Source: Roseinatronobacter thiooxidans
GTDB lineage: Bacteria > Pseudomonadota > Alphaproteobacteria > Rhodobacterales > Rhodobacteraceae
NCBI RefSeq assembly: GCF_001870675.1
Contig: NZ_MEHT01000009.1
Span: forward strand, 186,001 to 250,000
DNA length: 64,000 bases
Direction of reading: 5' to 3'
Positions 36,848 to 47,070 of the stretch are shown piece after piece. The translations under genes were made by a program, and so were the position numbers. Each line of letters starts with the position of its first letter. The stretch's first letter is position 1. A model generated the notes under the pieces. It was given only the letters and a program-made list of their open reading frames with translations, had not been told where the DNA came from and searched no databases.

Positions 36848-37660
36848 TCATATGATGGCGTGACGCACCTTTGCCGATACCCATTCGCTGATGATGACGG
36901 TGCCTAGGATCACCAGAATGATCAGCATAACCTGTGGCCATGCCAGCATGTTCAGACTGGAATTGAGTTGTGCACCGATCCCGCCTGCGCCCACCAGCCC
37001 CAGAATGGCACTTTCGCGGATATTGATATCCCAGCGGAATACGCTGATTCCGTAGAAACTGGGCAGAACCTGCGGAACAATTCCATAGGTCAGAATCTGG
37101 CCCTGTGACGCGCCGGTGGCGCTGATGGCCTCGACTTGGCGGATGTCGGTTTCCTCGATTGCCTCGTAAAGCAGCTTGCCAATAAACCCGATCGAGCGCA
37201 GCGCGATGGCCAGAATACCCGCCAGAATGCCCGGCCCCAGAATGGACACCAGCAACAAGGCCCAGATCAGCGAATTGATCGACCGCGTGGCCACGATGGC
37301 AAACAGCGCAATCGGGCGCAGGATCAGGCGTGAGGGCGTGGTGTTGCTGGCGGCCAGAAAGGCCAGCGGTACCGCCATCATAATGCCCAGAAGCGTGCCC
37401 AAAGTGGCAATGTTGATTGTGTCCCATAATGGCGCCCAAAGCCGTTCCATATAGGACCAGCGCGGGGGAAAGGCGCGGCTGCCAATGTCAGCCGCGGCAT
37501 TTGGCGCGTCCCAGACAAAGGCCCAGATCGTGCGCTGGGTCATTCGCTCCCAGCACCATACGAACAGCGCCACACAGCCCAGCCAGCCCGCCCAGAGCAT
37601 CAGGCGCTTGACCGGAGTGCGATGTACCCAGACCGGCGTTTCAACAGATGCCACGCTCAT
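36848..37660 (-). CDS. phnE: phosphonate ABC transporter permease PhnE (second copy)
   Basis: The 270-residue protein has about six membrane helices. The EAA cytoplasmic loop contains GKLLYEAIEETDIRQVEAISATGAS, which contacts the ATPase, and a later QVLPSFYGISVFRWDINIRESAILGLVGAGGIG segment is typical of PhnE. The ATG at 37660 overlaps the stop of the preceding phnE by ATGA. It is the last intact gene of the operon. With the first permease it most likely forms a heterodimeric channel. Confidence 0.9.
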   Translation of the reverse strand: MSVASVETPVWVHRTPVKRLMLWAGWLGCVALFVWCWERMTQRTIWAFVWDAPNAAADIGSRAFPPRWSYMERLWAPLWDTINIATLGTLLGIMMAVPLAFLAASNTTPSRLILRPIALFAIVATRSINSLIWALLLVSILGPGILAGILAIALRSIGFIGKLLYEAIEETDIRQVEAISATGASQGQILTYGIVPQVLPSFYGISVFRWDINIRESAILGLVGAGGIGAQLNSSLNMLAWPQVMLIILVILGTVIISEWVSAKVRHAII

Positions 37661-38460
37661 TTCACCCACTTTCGCAAATAACCCGAGGAATATTCAGCCA
37701 TCATCACAATGGCGATGATGATCAGCAGGATCGCGCCCGCGCTGGAATATTCATAGCGCGACAAGGACGTATTCAGCGCCGCACCAATACCGCCCGCGCC
37801 GACAATTCCGATCACGGCAGATTCGCGGAAATTGATGTCCAGCCGGTATAGCGACAGACCAATCAGGCGCGGCATGACCTGCGGCTGGATGGCGTAATTG
37901 ATCAGTTGTAACCAGCTTGCGCCGGTGGCGCGGATTGCTTCGGCCTGCGCCTCGTCAATATCTTCAATATCCTCGGCCAGCAGCTTGCCGATAAAGCCGA
38001 TGGTTGCGAATGTCAGCGTCAGGAAGCCCGCGAAAGCACCAAAGCCAAACAGCGCGACAAAGAAAATCGCAACAATGATTTCCTGAAGCGCGCGGCTGGT
38101 GGCAATGATCGCGCGGCAGACCAGATAGACCGCGCGCGGCGCAACATTGCGCGCAGCCCCCACGCCGATGGGTATGGAAATGGCGACCCCCACCACAGTT
38201 GAGGTGAAAGTCATCGTCAGGCTTTCCATCAGCCCGTTCGAGATATCGCGCCAGCGTGTGGTGAAATCGGGTTGCAGAAAGCCCGCGACAAAGCGTTGCG
38301 CGCGCTCCATGCCTGCAACGACGCGCGCCCAGTTCACTTCTATCGTGCCGATGGCCAGCACCAGATAAACAACCGCACCCAGCGCCAGCGCTATGCGCAA
38401 TGCGCGCGAGTGGATCATCTGCGGCGGCTTGCGCCAAGTTGTGGGATAGGCGGTGCTCAT
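37657..38460 (-). CDS. phnE: phosphonate ABC transporter permease PhnE (first copy)
   Basis: The 267-residue permease has about six helices, an EAA loop with [25 protein letters not shown], and [33 protein letters not shown]. It shares these segments with the next gene, so the two are paralogues. It overlaps both phnC upstream and the second phnE downstream by ATGA, so phnC, phnE and phnE are strictly coupled. The substrate may be phosphonate, phosphite or phosphate ester. Confidence 0.92.
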   Translation of the reverse strand: MSTAYPTTWRKPPQMIHSRALRIALALGAVVYLVLAIGTIEVNWARVVAGMERAQRFVAGFLQPDFTTRWRDISNGLMESLTMTFTSTVVGVAISIPIGVGAARNVAPRAVYLVCRAIIATSRALQEIIVAIFFVALFGFGAFAGFLTLTFATIGFIGKLLAEDIEDIDEAQAEAIRATGASWLQLINYAIQPQVMPRLIGLSLYRLDINFRESAVIGIVGAGGIGAALNTSLSRYEYSSAGAILLIIIAIVMMAEYSSGYLRKWVK

Positions 38461-39284
38461 AACGCCCTCAGCATTTTTTCAGCCTGCGCCTTGTCTTCGG
38501 CTTCTGCTTCCGCATCTTCGGCTGCGCCATTGCGCATGGCGGTCCAGTCTTCTTCGCCGTAAATGCGGGTCAGTACATCTTCGGTCAGGCCAGCGGGCGG
38601 GCCGTCAAAGACAACGCGCCCAGCTTGCAAGCCGATAATCCGGTCAGAGAATTGCTGCGCCAGAACAACATCATGAATGTTGATGATCGCAGGCAGGCCG
38701 CGTTCGCGGCAGATTTCGACGATAAGCCGCATGATCTGGCGGCTGGTTTTGGGGTCAAGACTGGCGGTCGGTTCGTCAATCAACAACAGTTCGGGGTCTT
38801 GCGCCAATGCGCGCGCGATCCCCACCCGCTGGCGCTGCCCGCCCGACAGCGCATCGGCGCGCTTGTCGGCATGCGCCATAAGCCCGACACGGTCCAGCAG
38901 GCGAAAGGCATTGGCAATATCGGTGTCAGGATAGCGGCGCATGAAGCTGCGCCAGAACCCCACATAGCCCAGACGGCCGGACAGGACGTTTTCCATAACC
39001 GTCAACCGCTCAACCAGCGCATATTCCTGAAAGATCATCCCGATACGGCGGCGGGCGCGGCGCAATTCCGCCGTGCGCAAAGCGGGCAAATTCAGGTCAT
39101 TCAGCAGCACATTGCCCGATGTCGGCTCCACCAGCCGGTTGATACAGCGGATCAGCGTAGATTTGCCCGCACCAGACGGGCCGATCAGCCCCACAACCTG
39201 CCCTTGTGGCACCTCGAAAGAAACATCTGACAGCGCCTTGTCGCCTGTCTTGTAAGTCTTTTTCAGTCCTTCGATCCTGAGCAT
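38457..39284 (-). CDS. phnC: phosphonate ABC transporter ATP-binding protein PhnC
   Basis: The 275-residue ABC ATPase has Walker [10 protein letters not shown] (near residue 35), the Q-loop, the signature [15 protein letters not shown], and Walker [13 protein letters not shown]. The family-specific segment [28 protein letters not shown] is typical of PhnC. I prefer ATG at 39284 because AAAGG is 8 bp upstream; GTG 39293 and ATG 39290 are too close to it. The C-terminal end is rich in Ala and Glu. It couples by ATGA to the first permease gene. Confidence 0.92.
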   Translation of the reverse strand: MLRIEGLKKTYKTGDKALSDVSFEVPQGQVVGLIGPSGAGKSTLIRCINRLVEPTSGNVLLNDLNLPALRTAELRRARRRIGMIFQEYALVERLTVMENVLSGRLGYVGFWRSFMRRYPDTDIANAFRLLDRVGLMAHADKRADALSGGQRQRVGIARALAQDPELLLIDEPTASLDPKTSRQIMRLIVEICRERGLPAIINIHDVVLAQQFSDRIIGLQAGRVVFDGPPAGLTEDVLTRIYGEEDWTAMRNGAAEDAEAEAEDKAQAEKMLRAL

Positions 39285-39308
39285 GCGCATCACCTTTCAA
39301 TACAGATT

Positions 39309-39340
39309 GCGACAGGCAGACACGGAAATCTGCCTGTCGC
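39309..39340 (-). promoter_or_regulatory. strong hairpin between phnD and phnC
   Basis: GCGACAGGCAGA and TCTGCCTGTCGC are perfect 12-bp inverted arms around an 8-base loop. The hairpin lies 21 bp after the phnD stop and 24 bp before the phnC start, with no T-run. Such hairpins after binding-protein genes protect the upstream mRNA or reduce readthrough, giving more PhnD than membrane components. Confidence 0.8.
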
Positions 39341-39361
39341 ACGAAGTTTTGGCCCATAGGG

Positions 39362-40309
39362 TCAGTTGCAGGTATAGGTTACGCCCATGGCTGCATCGAT
39401 CTGGCGGATGACCGACCAGTTTTCCTGAAATGTGATCGGAATGAACTGGCTCTCGTTTTGTGCGCCAAATTCGCGCTCCAGACCCGTGCCTGCCCATTCA
39501 AAGCTGAAGAACGCATCGCGGATTTTTTCCTGAAGCTCGGGGTGCAGGTTGTAGACCGTGCCATAGCCCGACGTCGGGAAAGTGTCGGATTTGTAGATCG
39601 TCACCAGATCGTCACGGCTGACAACGCCGCGCGCTTCCATCCGTGTGAGAACCGAATTGGCGATGGCGGCGGCGTCATAGTCCTGATTTGCCACACCAAG
39701 GATCGAATTGTCATGCCCGCCCGAGAAGGCAGGGGTGTAGTTTTCGTCAACCACCAGCCCGAATTCGGATTCCAGCAGCGCTTGCGGGGCCTTGAAGCCG
39801 GAATTCGAGGTTTCAGATGTGAAGGCAAGCTGACGCCCGTCAAGGTCTTCCAGCGTCTCGATGCCGGAACCGGGATAGGTGATGATCTCCATCTCATAGC
39901 CGAAAGACCCGTCTTCCGCCGCCATCATCGCAAAGGGGCGGAAACCGGCACAGGCCACGGCAATCGGGTTGCCGCCTGTATTCATAGCAGCCACATGCAG
40001 GCGGCCTGCGCGCATCGCTTCTAGCTGGGCCGCGTTCGACTGGACCGGAAAGAACTGGATGGGCTTGCCAGTGGCTTGTGACATATGATCCAGAAACTCG
40101 GCCCATACATCTTCATAAACTGCCGGGTCTTCAACTGGGGTATATGCAAAAACCAGAACTGCCGGGTCCACCCACGCGCTGGGGTCGGTCGGAATGTCGG
40201 CAACAAGATCGCCATCCGCATCGGTAAAGCGCGGGTCAAGATTGAAAGCGCCCGCAGGCAGCGCCAGCGCAATGCCCAGTGCCACTGTCGAGAGAAGCCT
40301 TGCAGTCAT
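39362..40309 (-). CDS. phnD: phosphonate/phosphite-type ABC transporter substrate-binding protein PhnD
   Basis: The 315-residue protein has a signal peptide (residues 1-21, ending GAF) and a type II periplasmic binding fold. Family segments are VLVFAYTPVEDP near the N-terminus, RLHVAAMNTGGNPIAVACAGFRPF, and FTSETSNSGFKAPQALL, where the phosphonate oxygens are bound. It captures the substrate in the periplasm for PhnC-PhnE. It is the first gene of the operon, 50 bp downstream of the Pho box. Phosphonate, phosphite or other phosphorus oxyanions are all possible ligands. Confidence 0.9.
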   Translation of the reverse strand: MTARLLSTVALGIALALPAGAFNLDPRFTDADGDLVADIPTDPSAWVDPAVLVFAYTPVEDPAVYEDVWAEFLDHMSQATGKPIQFFPVQSNAAQLEAMRAGRLHVAAMNTGGNPIAVACAGFRPFAMMAAEDGSFGYEMEIITYPGSGIETLEDLDGRQLAFTSETSNSGFKAPQALLESEFGLVVDENYTPAFSGGHDNSILGVANQDYDAAAIANSVLTRMEARGVVSRDDLVTIYKSDTFPTSGYGTVYNLHPELQEKIRDAFFSFEWAGTGLEREFGAQNESQFIPITFQENWSVIRQIDAAMGVTYTCN

Positions 40310-41064
40310 GTCATGTTCCTTTCAGATACCTTCATGACTGCGCAGCTAGTGCCGCTTGGTAACAGCGCGGTGACAGTTGCGTGAAAGTTTGATGACAATA
40401 AGAAGCGGCCGCCCCCCAATTACCCTCGTCGAACTGCCTTAAAGACCCACCATCGCCTTGGCGCGTGTTGGACTGCGCATTGGCGACAAAGACGAGGAAT
40501 GCTTACGCATCCCGGCATCTGAGCCTTGAGCGCAACCAAAATTTCAGATGACAGCCTCACAACATGCGCGGCGCTATACCGTCAGAATGACATGTCTTGC
40601 GTAGGCGTTGGGATCAGATCTTGCAACGGTTTTGAAACTGCGCCATCCCATCGGTTCCAGAAAACCCGAGCGAAGGCAGCAAGGCAATCGACAGTCGTGT
40701 TGCATCTGCACAAGCGGCATTTTCACCCTTTCATCGCGGGCGGACAGTTGCCGGGTGTGACGTTCCGTTTGCAACATACTTTTCCCTATAGCGGGACAGA
40801 TAATGCCGATGATGGGCTTGAAGCCGCTGTCCTGCACCTCACACAAGAGTCCCCACGGCTGGAAGGAGGGCTTTTCAGACATACCCTGCGCGGAAGCAAG
40901 CGCCGCAGGCCCGCCGCGCATTGCCGACCCTCGTTACCGATGGGCGGAACCTGATGTCAGACGCAGAACACCAGCGCCCAAACTGCGCGAAAGTAGAGAG
41001 TCCCAGAGCACGCCATCGGCGCCGGAATATTTGATGTCGCAGGTCTTGGGGCCATCTCTGCCCA
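40310..41064. other. long intergenic region upstream of phnD
   Basis: The 755-bp gap between phnD and the DUF1491 gene contains the Pho box at 40359-40398. The rest (40400-41064) has open frames on both strands, such as 40526-40954 (+) and 40574-40921 (-), without any recognisable domain, ribosome site or codon bias. I see no RNA gene or insertion sequence in it. Confidence 0.5.
40359..40398 (-). promoter_or_regulatory. Pho box (four PhoB half-sites) upstream of phnD
   Basis: On the minus strand four 7-bp units follow each other with exactly 4-bp spacers: TTGTCAT (40398-40392), CTTTCAC (40387-40381), CTGTCAC (40376-40370) and CTGTTAC (40365-40359). The 11-bp period and the CTGTCAC consensus match tandem PhoB sites. 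The last unit ends 50 bp before the phnD start, a position suited to activating its promoter under phosphate starvation. Confidence 0.88.
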
Positions 41065-41391
41065 CTAGCCCATTTCAGCCAGCAAATCGCGCCCGCGTGC
41101 ATCTTCCACTTCGATCACCCAAAGATCGGGATCAAAGCTGCGCTGGCGGGTGATGGCGGCGTCTACATCCTGCTCGCCCCCCTCGACCAGAACCTGCCAG
41201 ATGCGTGTATCGCTTTGCAGATCAAAGCTGCGGGTATAAGCGCGCGCGGTGCCGTCCATCAGTGCAAGTTTCACCAGCACAGCGCCTGCCACCTCATCGC
41301 CGCGCGTGATGACATAGGCGGGAATTCCCAGCATTTGCAGCCGCCGCAAATAGGCTGACACCCATATCCCAGAGGCCAGCCGCGCGCTCAT
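41065..41391 (-). CDS. DUF1491 family protein
   Basis: The 108-residue protein begins RLASGIWVSAYLRRLQMLGIPAYVI and contains RQRSFDPDLWVIEVEDARGRDLL, which is the DUF1491 pattern of alphaproteobacteria. Function is unknown. Its ATG overlaps the era stop by ATGA, and this position directly after era is typical of the family. The product looks cytoplasmic. Confidence 0.85.
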   Translation of the reverse strand: MSARLASGIWVSAYLRRLQMLGIPAYVITRGDEVAGAVLVKLALMDGTARAYTRSFDLQSDTRIWQVLVEGGEQDVDAAITRQRSFDPDLWVIEVEDARGRDLLAEMG

Positions 41392-42308
41392 GCGTTGCCG
41401 TCGCGGAACTCCAGCCCCATTTCGGAATAGCGTTCTGCCTCTTCCAGCCAGTTTTCACGCACTTTCACTTGCAAGAACAGATGCACGGGGCGGCCCAGAA
41501 ATTCGGCAATCTCGGCGCGGGCGGCCTGTGAGATGGATTTGATCGTCTCGCCCTTATTGCCCAGCACAATGCCCTTGTGACCATCGCGCACCACATAGAT
41601 CAGCTGGTCAATCCGCACCGAGCCATCTTTGCGTTCCTGCCAGTGTTCGGTTTCCACTGTGATCTGATAGGGCAGTTCTTCATGCAGGCGCAGCGTCAGT
41701 TTTTCGCGCGTCATTTCTGCGGCGATCATGCGCATGGGCAGATCGGCGATCTGGTCTTCGGGGTACAGCCATGGCCCTTCGGGCAGGGCCTCGGCCAGCC
41801 AGCCGCGCAGCGCATCGACGCCATGCCCCTTCTCAGCCGAAATCATGAAGGTCTCTGTAAAAGGATACGCCGCGTTCAGTTTCGCCGAAAGCGCCAACAA
41901 AACCTCGGCCTTGACGCGGTCAATCTTGTTGATGGCAAGCGCCACTTTGCGCCCCGCGCTGATGCGGTCTTTCAGCGCGTCGATAATGGCTTGTGTGCCT
42001 TCAGTCAGGCCACGATGCGCCTCGACCAGCAGCACCACGACATCGGCATCAGCCGCCCCGCCCCATGCGGCTGCGACCATCGCGCGGTCCAGACGGCGGC
42101 GCGGGCGGAACAGGCCGGGCGTGTCGACAAAGACAATCTGCGCTGCCCCTTCGATGGCCACGCCGCGAATGCGGGTGCGCGTGGTCTGCACCTTATGGGT
42201 CACGATGCTGACCTTGGCACCGACCATGCGGTTGGTCAGGGTGGATTTGCCCGCATTGGGTTCACCTATCAGGGCGACGAAGCCCGCGCGGGTTGGGGTG
42301 TCTGTCAT
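41388..42308 (-). CDS. era: GTPase Era
   Basis: The 306-residue protein has a GTPase domain with G1 [11 protein letters not shown]2 TTRTRIRG, G3 DTPGLF and G4 NKIDRV. A C-terminal KH RNA-binding domain (about 200-306) contains [24 protein letters not shown]. Era helps mature 16S rRNA and the 30S subunit. It overlaps rnc upstream and DUF1491 downstream, so the rnc-era-DUF1491 group is coupled. Confidence 0.96.
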   Translation of the reverse strand: MTDTPTRAGFVALIGEPNAGKSTLTNRMVGAKVSIVTHKVQTTRTRIRGVAIEGAAQIVFVDTPGLFRPRRRLDRAMVAAAWGGAADADVVVLLVEAHRGLTEGTQAIIDALKDRISAGRKVALAINKIDRVKAEVLLALSAKLNAAYPFTETFMISAEKGHGVDALRGWLAEALPEGPWLYPEDQIADLPMRMIAAEMTREKLTLRLHEELPYQITVETEHWQERKDGSVRIDQLIYVVRDGHKGIVLGNKGETIKSISQAARAEIAEFLGRPVHLFLQVKVRENWLEEAERYSEMGLEFRDGNA

Positions 42309-42991
42309 GTTTCGGCCTCCAGCCGTTGAAGTAGGGCGCGCGCGGCCATCTGTTCGGCCTGCCGTTTGGACCCTGCGACGGCCTGCGCGGCCTCTCCGCT
42401 GTCCAGTTGCGCCTGTATCGTAAATTCCGGTGCATGGTCAGGGCCGGATCGCATGACTTCCAGATAGGTTGGCGGCGTCTGGCCGCGTGCCTGCGCCCAT
42501 TCCTGCAACATGGTTTTGGCATCGCGCGCATCTGCATCAACAGCCTTAAGCCGCGAGGCCCAGTGGCACAACACAACATTGCGTGCAGCGTCAAAGCCCG
42601 CATCCAGATAGACAGCGGCAATCACGGCCTCGATCGCATCCGCAAGCACCGCATCCTTGCGCCGCCCGCCCGACAGCATCTCGGAGCGTCCCAGCTTCAA
42701 TGCGTCGCCCAGATTGATGGCGCGCGCAATCTCGGCGCAGGCTTCCTTGCGCACCAGCGCATTGAAGCGCGGCGCAAGCTGGCCTTCGCTGGCCGCCTTG
42801 TCGGCCTGAAGCAGCGCTTCGGCCATGACCAGCCCAAGCACGCGGTCGCCCAGAAATTCCAGCCGCTGGTTGTCAGGCCGCGAGGGCGAGGACATTGACG
42901 GATGCGTCAGCGCACGCAGCAGCAACTCGGGGCGCGCAAAATCATGGCCCAGACGGGCCGAAAACGCAATCAGATCGGCTGACAGCTTCAC
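42305..42991 (-). CDS. rnc: ribonuclease III
   Basis: The 228-residue double-strand-specific RNase has the RNase III signature [21 protein letters not shown] (metal site), a [16 protein letters not shown] helix, and a C-terminal dsRNA-binding domain ([21 protein letters not shown]). A GTG at 42991 overlaps the lepB stop by GTGA and gives the usual [18 protein letters not shown] start; an ATG at 43024 would extend into lepB and is less likely. It precedes era. Confidence 0.95.
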   Translation of the reverse strand: MKLSADLIAFSARLGHDFARPELLLRALTHPSMSSPSRPDNQRLEFLGDRVLGLVMAEALLQADKAASEGQLAPRFNALVRKEACAEIARAINLGDALKLGRSEMLSGGRRKDAVLADAIEAVIAAVYLDAGFDAARNVVLCHWASRLKAVDADARDAKTMLQEWAQARGQTPPTYLEVMRSGPDHAPEFTIQAQLDSGEAAQAVAGSKRQAEQMAARALLQRLEAET

Positions 42992-43776
42992 TGCAACCTC
43001 GTGAACAGCCGGTCGCTGCGCCATGTCCAGACAAAGAACAGCGAACGCCCTTCGGCCGAGAAGACAACATGGCGCGCGCGTCCGATCAGGTTGTCGAACG
43101 GAACCATACCAACGCCACCCACCTGACGCGGCATGCGGCTGTCAAGCGAGTTGTCGCGGTTGTCCCCGATAAAGAAGAAATGTCCGTCTGGCACTGTGAA
43201 TACAGGTGTGTTGTCGCCCGCGCTACCATCGGTGATGTTCAACACAGGATAGCTGACACCATTGGGCAATGTCTCGATCATGCGAGATTTGCGGCACTCG
43301 CCGCCCTGCCCGACAGGTGCGTTTTCACAGCGCGGAAACTGGCCTGCACCGCCCTGACGCTCATAGACCTCGACAAACTCGCCTGCCGGGTCTTGCGGCA
43401 CTGCTTCGTCATTCAGCCATAACTGGCCATCGCGCATTTGCACACGGTCACCGGGCAGGCCGATCAGGCGTTTGATGTAATCCGCCCCCGTGCCCGGATG
43501 ACGGAACACGACAATATCGCCGCGCTCTGGCTCGGAGGCAAAAACACGCCCCTCGAACGGGCAAATGCCCAGCGGGCAGGAATAGCGCGAATAGCCATAG
43601 GCCATTTTGTTCACGAACAGGAAATCACCAATCAGCAGTGTTTCCTTCATAGAGCCGGAGGGAATCCAGAACGGCTGAAAGAACAATGTCCGAAACAGAC
43701 CCGCTATCAAGAGCGCGTAGATGATCGTCTTGATATTCTCCCAAAGCCCGTCTTTCTTGCCGTCAATCGATGTCAT
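42988..43776 (-). CDS. lepB: signal peptidase I
   Basis: The 262-residue inner-membrane protease has an N-terminal helix ([19 protein letters not shown]), then the catalytic Ser42 in [12 protein letters not shown] and Lys102 in [12 protein letters not shown], and the conserved [11 protein letters not shown]. It removes signal peptides from exported proteins. A cysteine-containing loop (SCPLGICPF) also occurs. It leads the leftward lepB-rnc-era-DUF1491 group and overlaps rnc by GTGA. Confidence 0.95.
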   Translation of the reverse strand: MTSIDGKKDGLWENIKTIIYALLIAGLFRTLFFQPFWIPSGSMKETLLIGDFLFVNKMAYGYSRYSCPLGICPFEGRVFASEPERGDIVVFRHPGTGADYIKRLIGLPGDRVQMRDGQLWLNDEAVPQDPAGEFVEVYERQGGAGQFPRCENAPVGQGGECRKSRMIETLPNGVSYPVLNITDGSAGDNTPVFTVPDGHFFFIGDNRDNSLDSRMPRQVGGVGMVPFDNLIGRARHVVFSAEGRSLFFVWTWRSDRLFTRLQ

Positions 43777-43882
43777 GCGTCCTGTCCAATCGGCTGCCTG
43801 TCGCGGGCTTCATGCGGGGGGCTGCGGGCGGAGTCAAGCAAGACCGCAGCGCGTGCGGGGGGGTGCGCTGGTAAAAATAGGG

Positions 43883-43911
43883 TTTTCAAGCCTTGCGCGG
43901 CTGCCTATAGT
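43883..43911 (+). promoter_or_regulatory. candidate promoter of the leuA leader
   Basis: TTTTCA at 43883-43888 and TATAGT at 43906-43911 are separated by 17 bp. The predicted start of transcription falls at or just before the leader ATG at 43919, which would make the leader peptide mRNA nearly leaderless. Confidence 0.45.
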
Positions 43912-43918
43912 CCGCCCT

Positions 43919-43996
43919 ATGAGATTATGCGCTGAAATCACCTGCCCGCGCTTTGCGCTGCATTCCAGTGGCCTGCTACTTCTTAGCAGCCTCTGA
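43919..43996 (+). CDS. leuL: leuA leader peptide (leucine attenuator)
   Basis: ATG at 43919 opens a 25-codon frame ending at TGA 43994-43996. It contains seven Leu, four in a row at residues 19-22 (CTG CTA CTT CTT), close to the stop. That composition just upstream of leuA is the mark of a leader peptide that reads leucyl-tRNA supply. The stop lies inside the left arm of the hairpin at 43990-44028, so ribosome position can decide the fold. No ribosome site is visible, consistent with a start near the transcript end. Confidence 0.62.
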   Translation: MRLCAEITCPRFALHSSGLLLLSSL

Positions 43997-44028
43997 GCGT
44001 GTCCCCTTGCGGGCGCGCCGCTCAGAGG
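43990..44028 (+). promoter_or_regulatory. hairpin of the leuA attenuator
   Basis: CCTCTGAGC (43990-43998) pairs perfectly with GCTCAGAGG (44020-44028) around a 21-base loop that itself holds a CCCC/GGGC pairing. It overlaps the leader stop codon. There is no T-run after it, so control may act at a later pause or on translation rather than as a classical terminator. Confidence 0.6.
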
Positions 44029-44086
44029 TGACAAGCGCCCCGAAATGCAAGACGACACAGCCAAACAGTCCCGACAGGAACATCCC

Positions 44087-45652
44087 ATGACATCTACCCC
44101 GGCCAAGCAGGACCGCGTTCTGATCTTTGACACAACCCTGCGCGATGGCGAACAAAGCCCCGGCGCAACCATGAGCCATTCTGAAAAACTGGAAATTGCG
44201 GCCCTTCTGGATGAAATGGGCGTCGATATCATCGAGGCGGGCTTTCCCATCGCATCGGAAGGGGATTTCAATGCCGTGTCCGAAATTGCGCGCAACGCCA
44301 AGAATTCCGTCATTTGCGGGCTGTCACGCGCCAACCTGACCGATATCGACCGCTGCTGGGAGGCTGTAAAACATGCCCCGCGCGGGCGTATTCACACGTT
44401 CATCGGCACCTCGCCCCTGCACCGCGAGATTACCGCGCTGGACAAGGACGGGATGATCGCGCGCATCCATGCAACTGTGACCCATGCGCGCAACCTGTGC
44501 GATGATGTGCAATGGTCCCCCATGGATGCCACCCGCACCGAGCATGACTATCTGTGCCGCGTGGTGGAAACCGCGATCAAGGCGGGGGCCACAACAATCA
44601 ACATTCCCGACACTGTGGGCTACACCTATCCGCGCGAAAGCGCCGAGTTGATTGCCATGTTGCGCGACCGCGTGCCCGGCGCCGATACGGTCATTTTTGC
44701 CACGCATTGCCACAATGACCTTGGCATGGCCACCGCCAATGCGCTGGCCGCTGTGGAAGCGGGCGCGCGCCAGATCGAATGCACGATCAACGGGCTTGGC
44801 GAACGCGCGGGCAATACCGCCTTGGAAGAGGTGGTGATGGCGCTGCGCGTGCGCAATGACATTCTGCCTTACCGCACGGGTATTGATACGAAAAAGATCA
44901 TCGGCATCTCGCGCATGGTTGCGGCCGTGTCGGGCTTTCCTGTGCAGTATAACAAGGCTGTGGTGGGCAAAAACGCTTTTGCGCATGAATCCGGCATTCA
45001 TCAGGACGGAATGCTGAAGAACAAGGAAACGTTTGAAATCATGCGCCCTGAAGATATCGGGCTGGCGGCAACCAATCTGGTGATGGGCAAGCATTCGGGC
45101 CGCGCGGCACTGCGCGCGAAACTGTCAGAACTGGGATACGAGCTGGGCGACAACCAGTTGAAAGATGTCTTTGTGCGCTTCAAGGCTTTGGCCGACCGCA
45201 AGAAGGAAGTCTATGATGACGACCTGATCGCGCTGATGGCCGAAGCCAGCCTCAATGACGAAGATGCGTTTTTGCAACTTCGCAAGCTGCGCGTGATCTG
45301 CGGCACAGATGGCCCGCAAGAGGCAGAGATGACACTCAGCATTGGCGGGACCGACAAATTCATCGATGCCACAGGCGATGGGCCGGTGGATGCCACCTTT
45401 AACGCGGTCAAAATGCTGTTCCCGCACGAGGCGCGGTTGGAACTGTACCAGGTCCATGCCGTGACCGAAGGCACCGATGCGCAGGCCACTGTCAGCGTGC
45501 GGCTGATGCAGGATGGCGTGGTCTATTCGGGGCAATCCTCGGATACCGACACAGTCGTGGCCTCTGCCAAGGCGTATCTCAACGCGCTCAACCGTCTGGT
45601 GTTGCACCGCCATCGCGGCAACCTGTCGGCGCTGATGTCCAGCGCCGGCTAA
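44087..45652 (+). CDS. leuA: 2-isopropylmalate synthase
   Basis: The 521-residue enzyme makes 2-isopropylmalate from acetyl-CoA and 2-oxoisovalerate, the first step of leucine synthesis. The catalytic barrel has FDTTLRDGEQSPGATM (residues about 13-28), HCHNDLGMATANALAAVEAGA and NGLGERAGNTALEEV; the C-terminal regulatory domain (about 395-515) binds leucine. CAGGAA precedes the ATG at 44087. It is the only leu gene here, preceded by a Leu-rich leader. Confidence 0.95.
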   Translation: MTSTPAKQDRVLIFDTTLRDGEQSPGATMSHSEKLEIAALLDEMGVDIIEAGFPIASEGDFNAVSEIARNAKNSVICGLSRANLTDIDRCWEAVKHAPRGRIHTFIGTSPLHREITALDKDGMIARIHATVTHARNLCDDVQWSPMDATRTEHDYLCRVVETAIKAGATTINIPDTVGYTYPRESAELIAMLRDRVPGADTVIFATHCHNDLGMATANALAAVEAGARQIECTINGLGERAGNTALEEVVMALRVRNDILPYRTGIDTKKIIGISRMVAAVSGFPVQYNKAVVGKNAFAHESGIHQDGMLKNKETFEIMRPEDIGLAATNLVMGKHSGRAALRAKLSELGYELGDNQLKDVFVRFKALADRKKEVYDDDLIALMAEASLNDEDAFLQLRKLRVICGTDGPQEAEMTLSIGGTDKFIDATGDGPVDATFNAVKMLFPHEARLELYQVHAVTEGTDAQATVSVRLMQDGVVYSGQSSDTDTVVASAKAYLNALNRLVLHRHRGNLSALMSSAG

Positions 45653-45662
45653 GGCAGTTTCA

Positions 45663-45685
45663 GGAAAAACTGACACAGTTTTTCC
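45663..45685 (+). terminator. hairpin downstream of leuA
   Basis: GGAAAAACT and AGTTTTTCC form a 9-bp stem around GACAC, 10 bp after the leuA stop. The T-run is inside the stem and no further T-run follows, so termination is plausible but not strong. Confidence 0.45.
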
Positions 45686-45917
45686 GGTTTGGAATTGCGG
45701 CAAACCAGAATGTTACCGCGTTTCGGCAAGTCGAGAAAGCACCCAAACGCTGTCGCAGCGCAGCCCCGGCCTTTGCGCCGGGGCCTCAAGCCTGAACACC
45801 GGCTTCGCCCCTGCTGGCAAAGCGCCGATTTGCGCCATTCCCCTGCCCGCGCGCAGCCTATCACGGCTCTGTGCGGGGTGTCAGGCCAATTACCGCCAAT
45901 CTCTCACTGCCCCCCCC

Positions 45918-45947
45918 TTTACCGCATGCAGTGCTGCACCCTATAAG
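45918..45947 (+). promoter_or_regulatory. candidate promoter of the mre operon
   Basis: TTTACC (45918-45923) and TATAAG (45942-45947) are 18 bp apart, and the mreB ATG is about 60 bp downstream. This is a by-eye match to sigma70-type elements. Confidence 0.4.
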
Positions 45948-45995
45948 GCATGCAAAGCTCGGTATTGCGAAGCTGGACCGACTCACCATGAATGA

Positions 45996-47045
<1,050 letters not shown>

Positions 47046-47070
47046 GGATGCAAGTCGCAGGGTGTAGCGT

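Noticed and set aside
40526-40954. 142-residue plus-strand ORF upstream of phnD
   Set aside because: Low-complexity, no domain, and the opposite strand is equally open; not called a gene.
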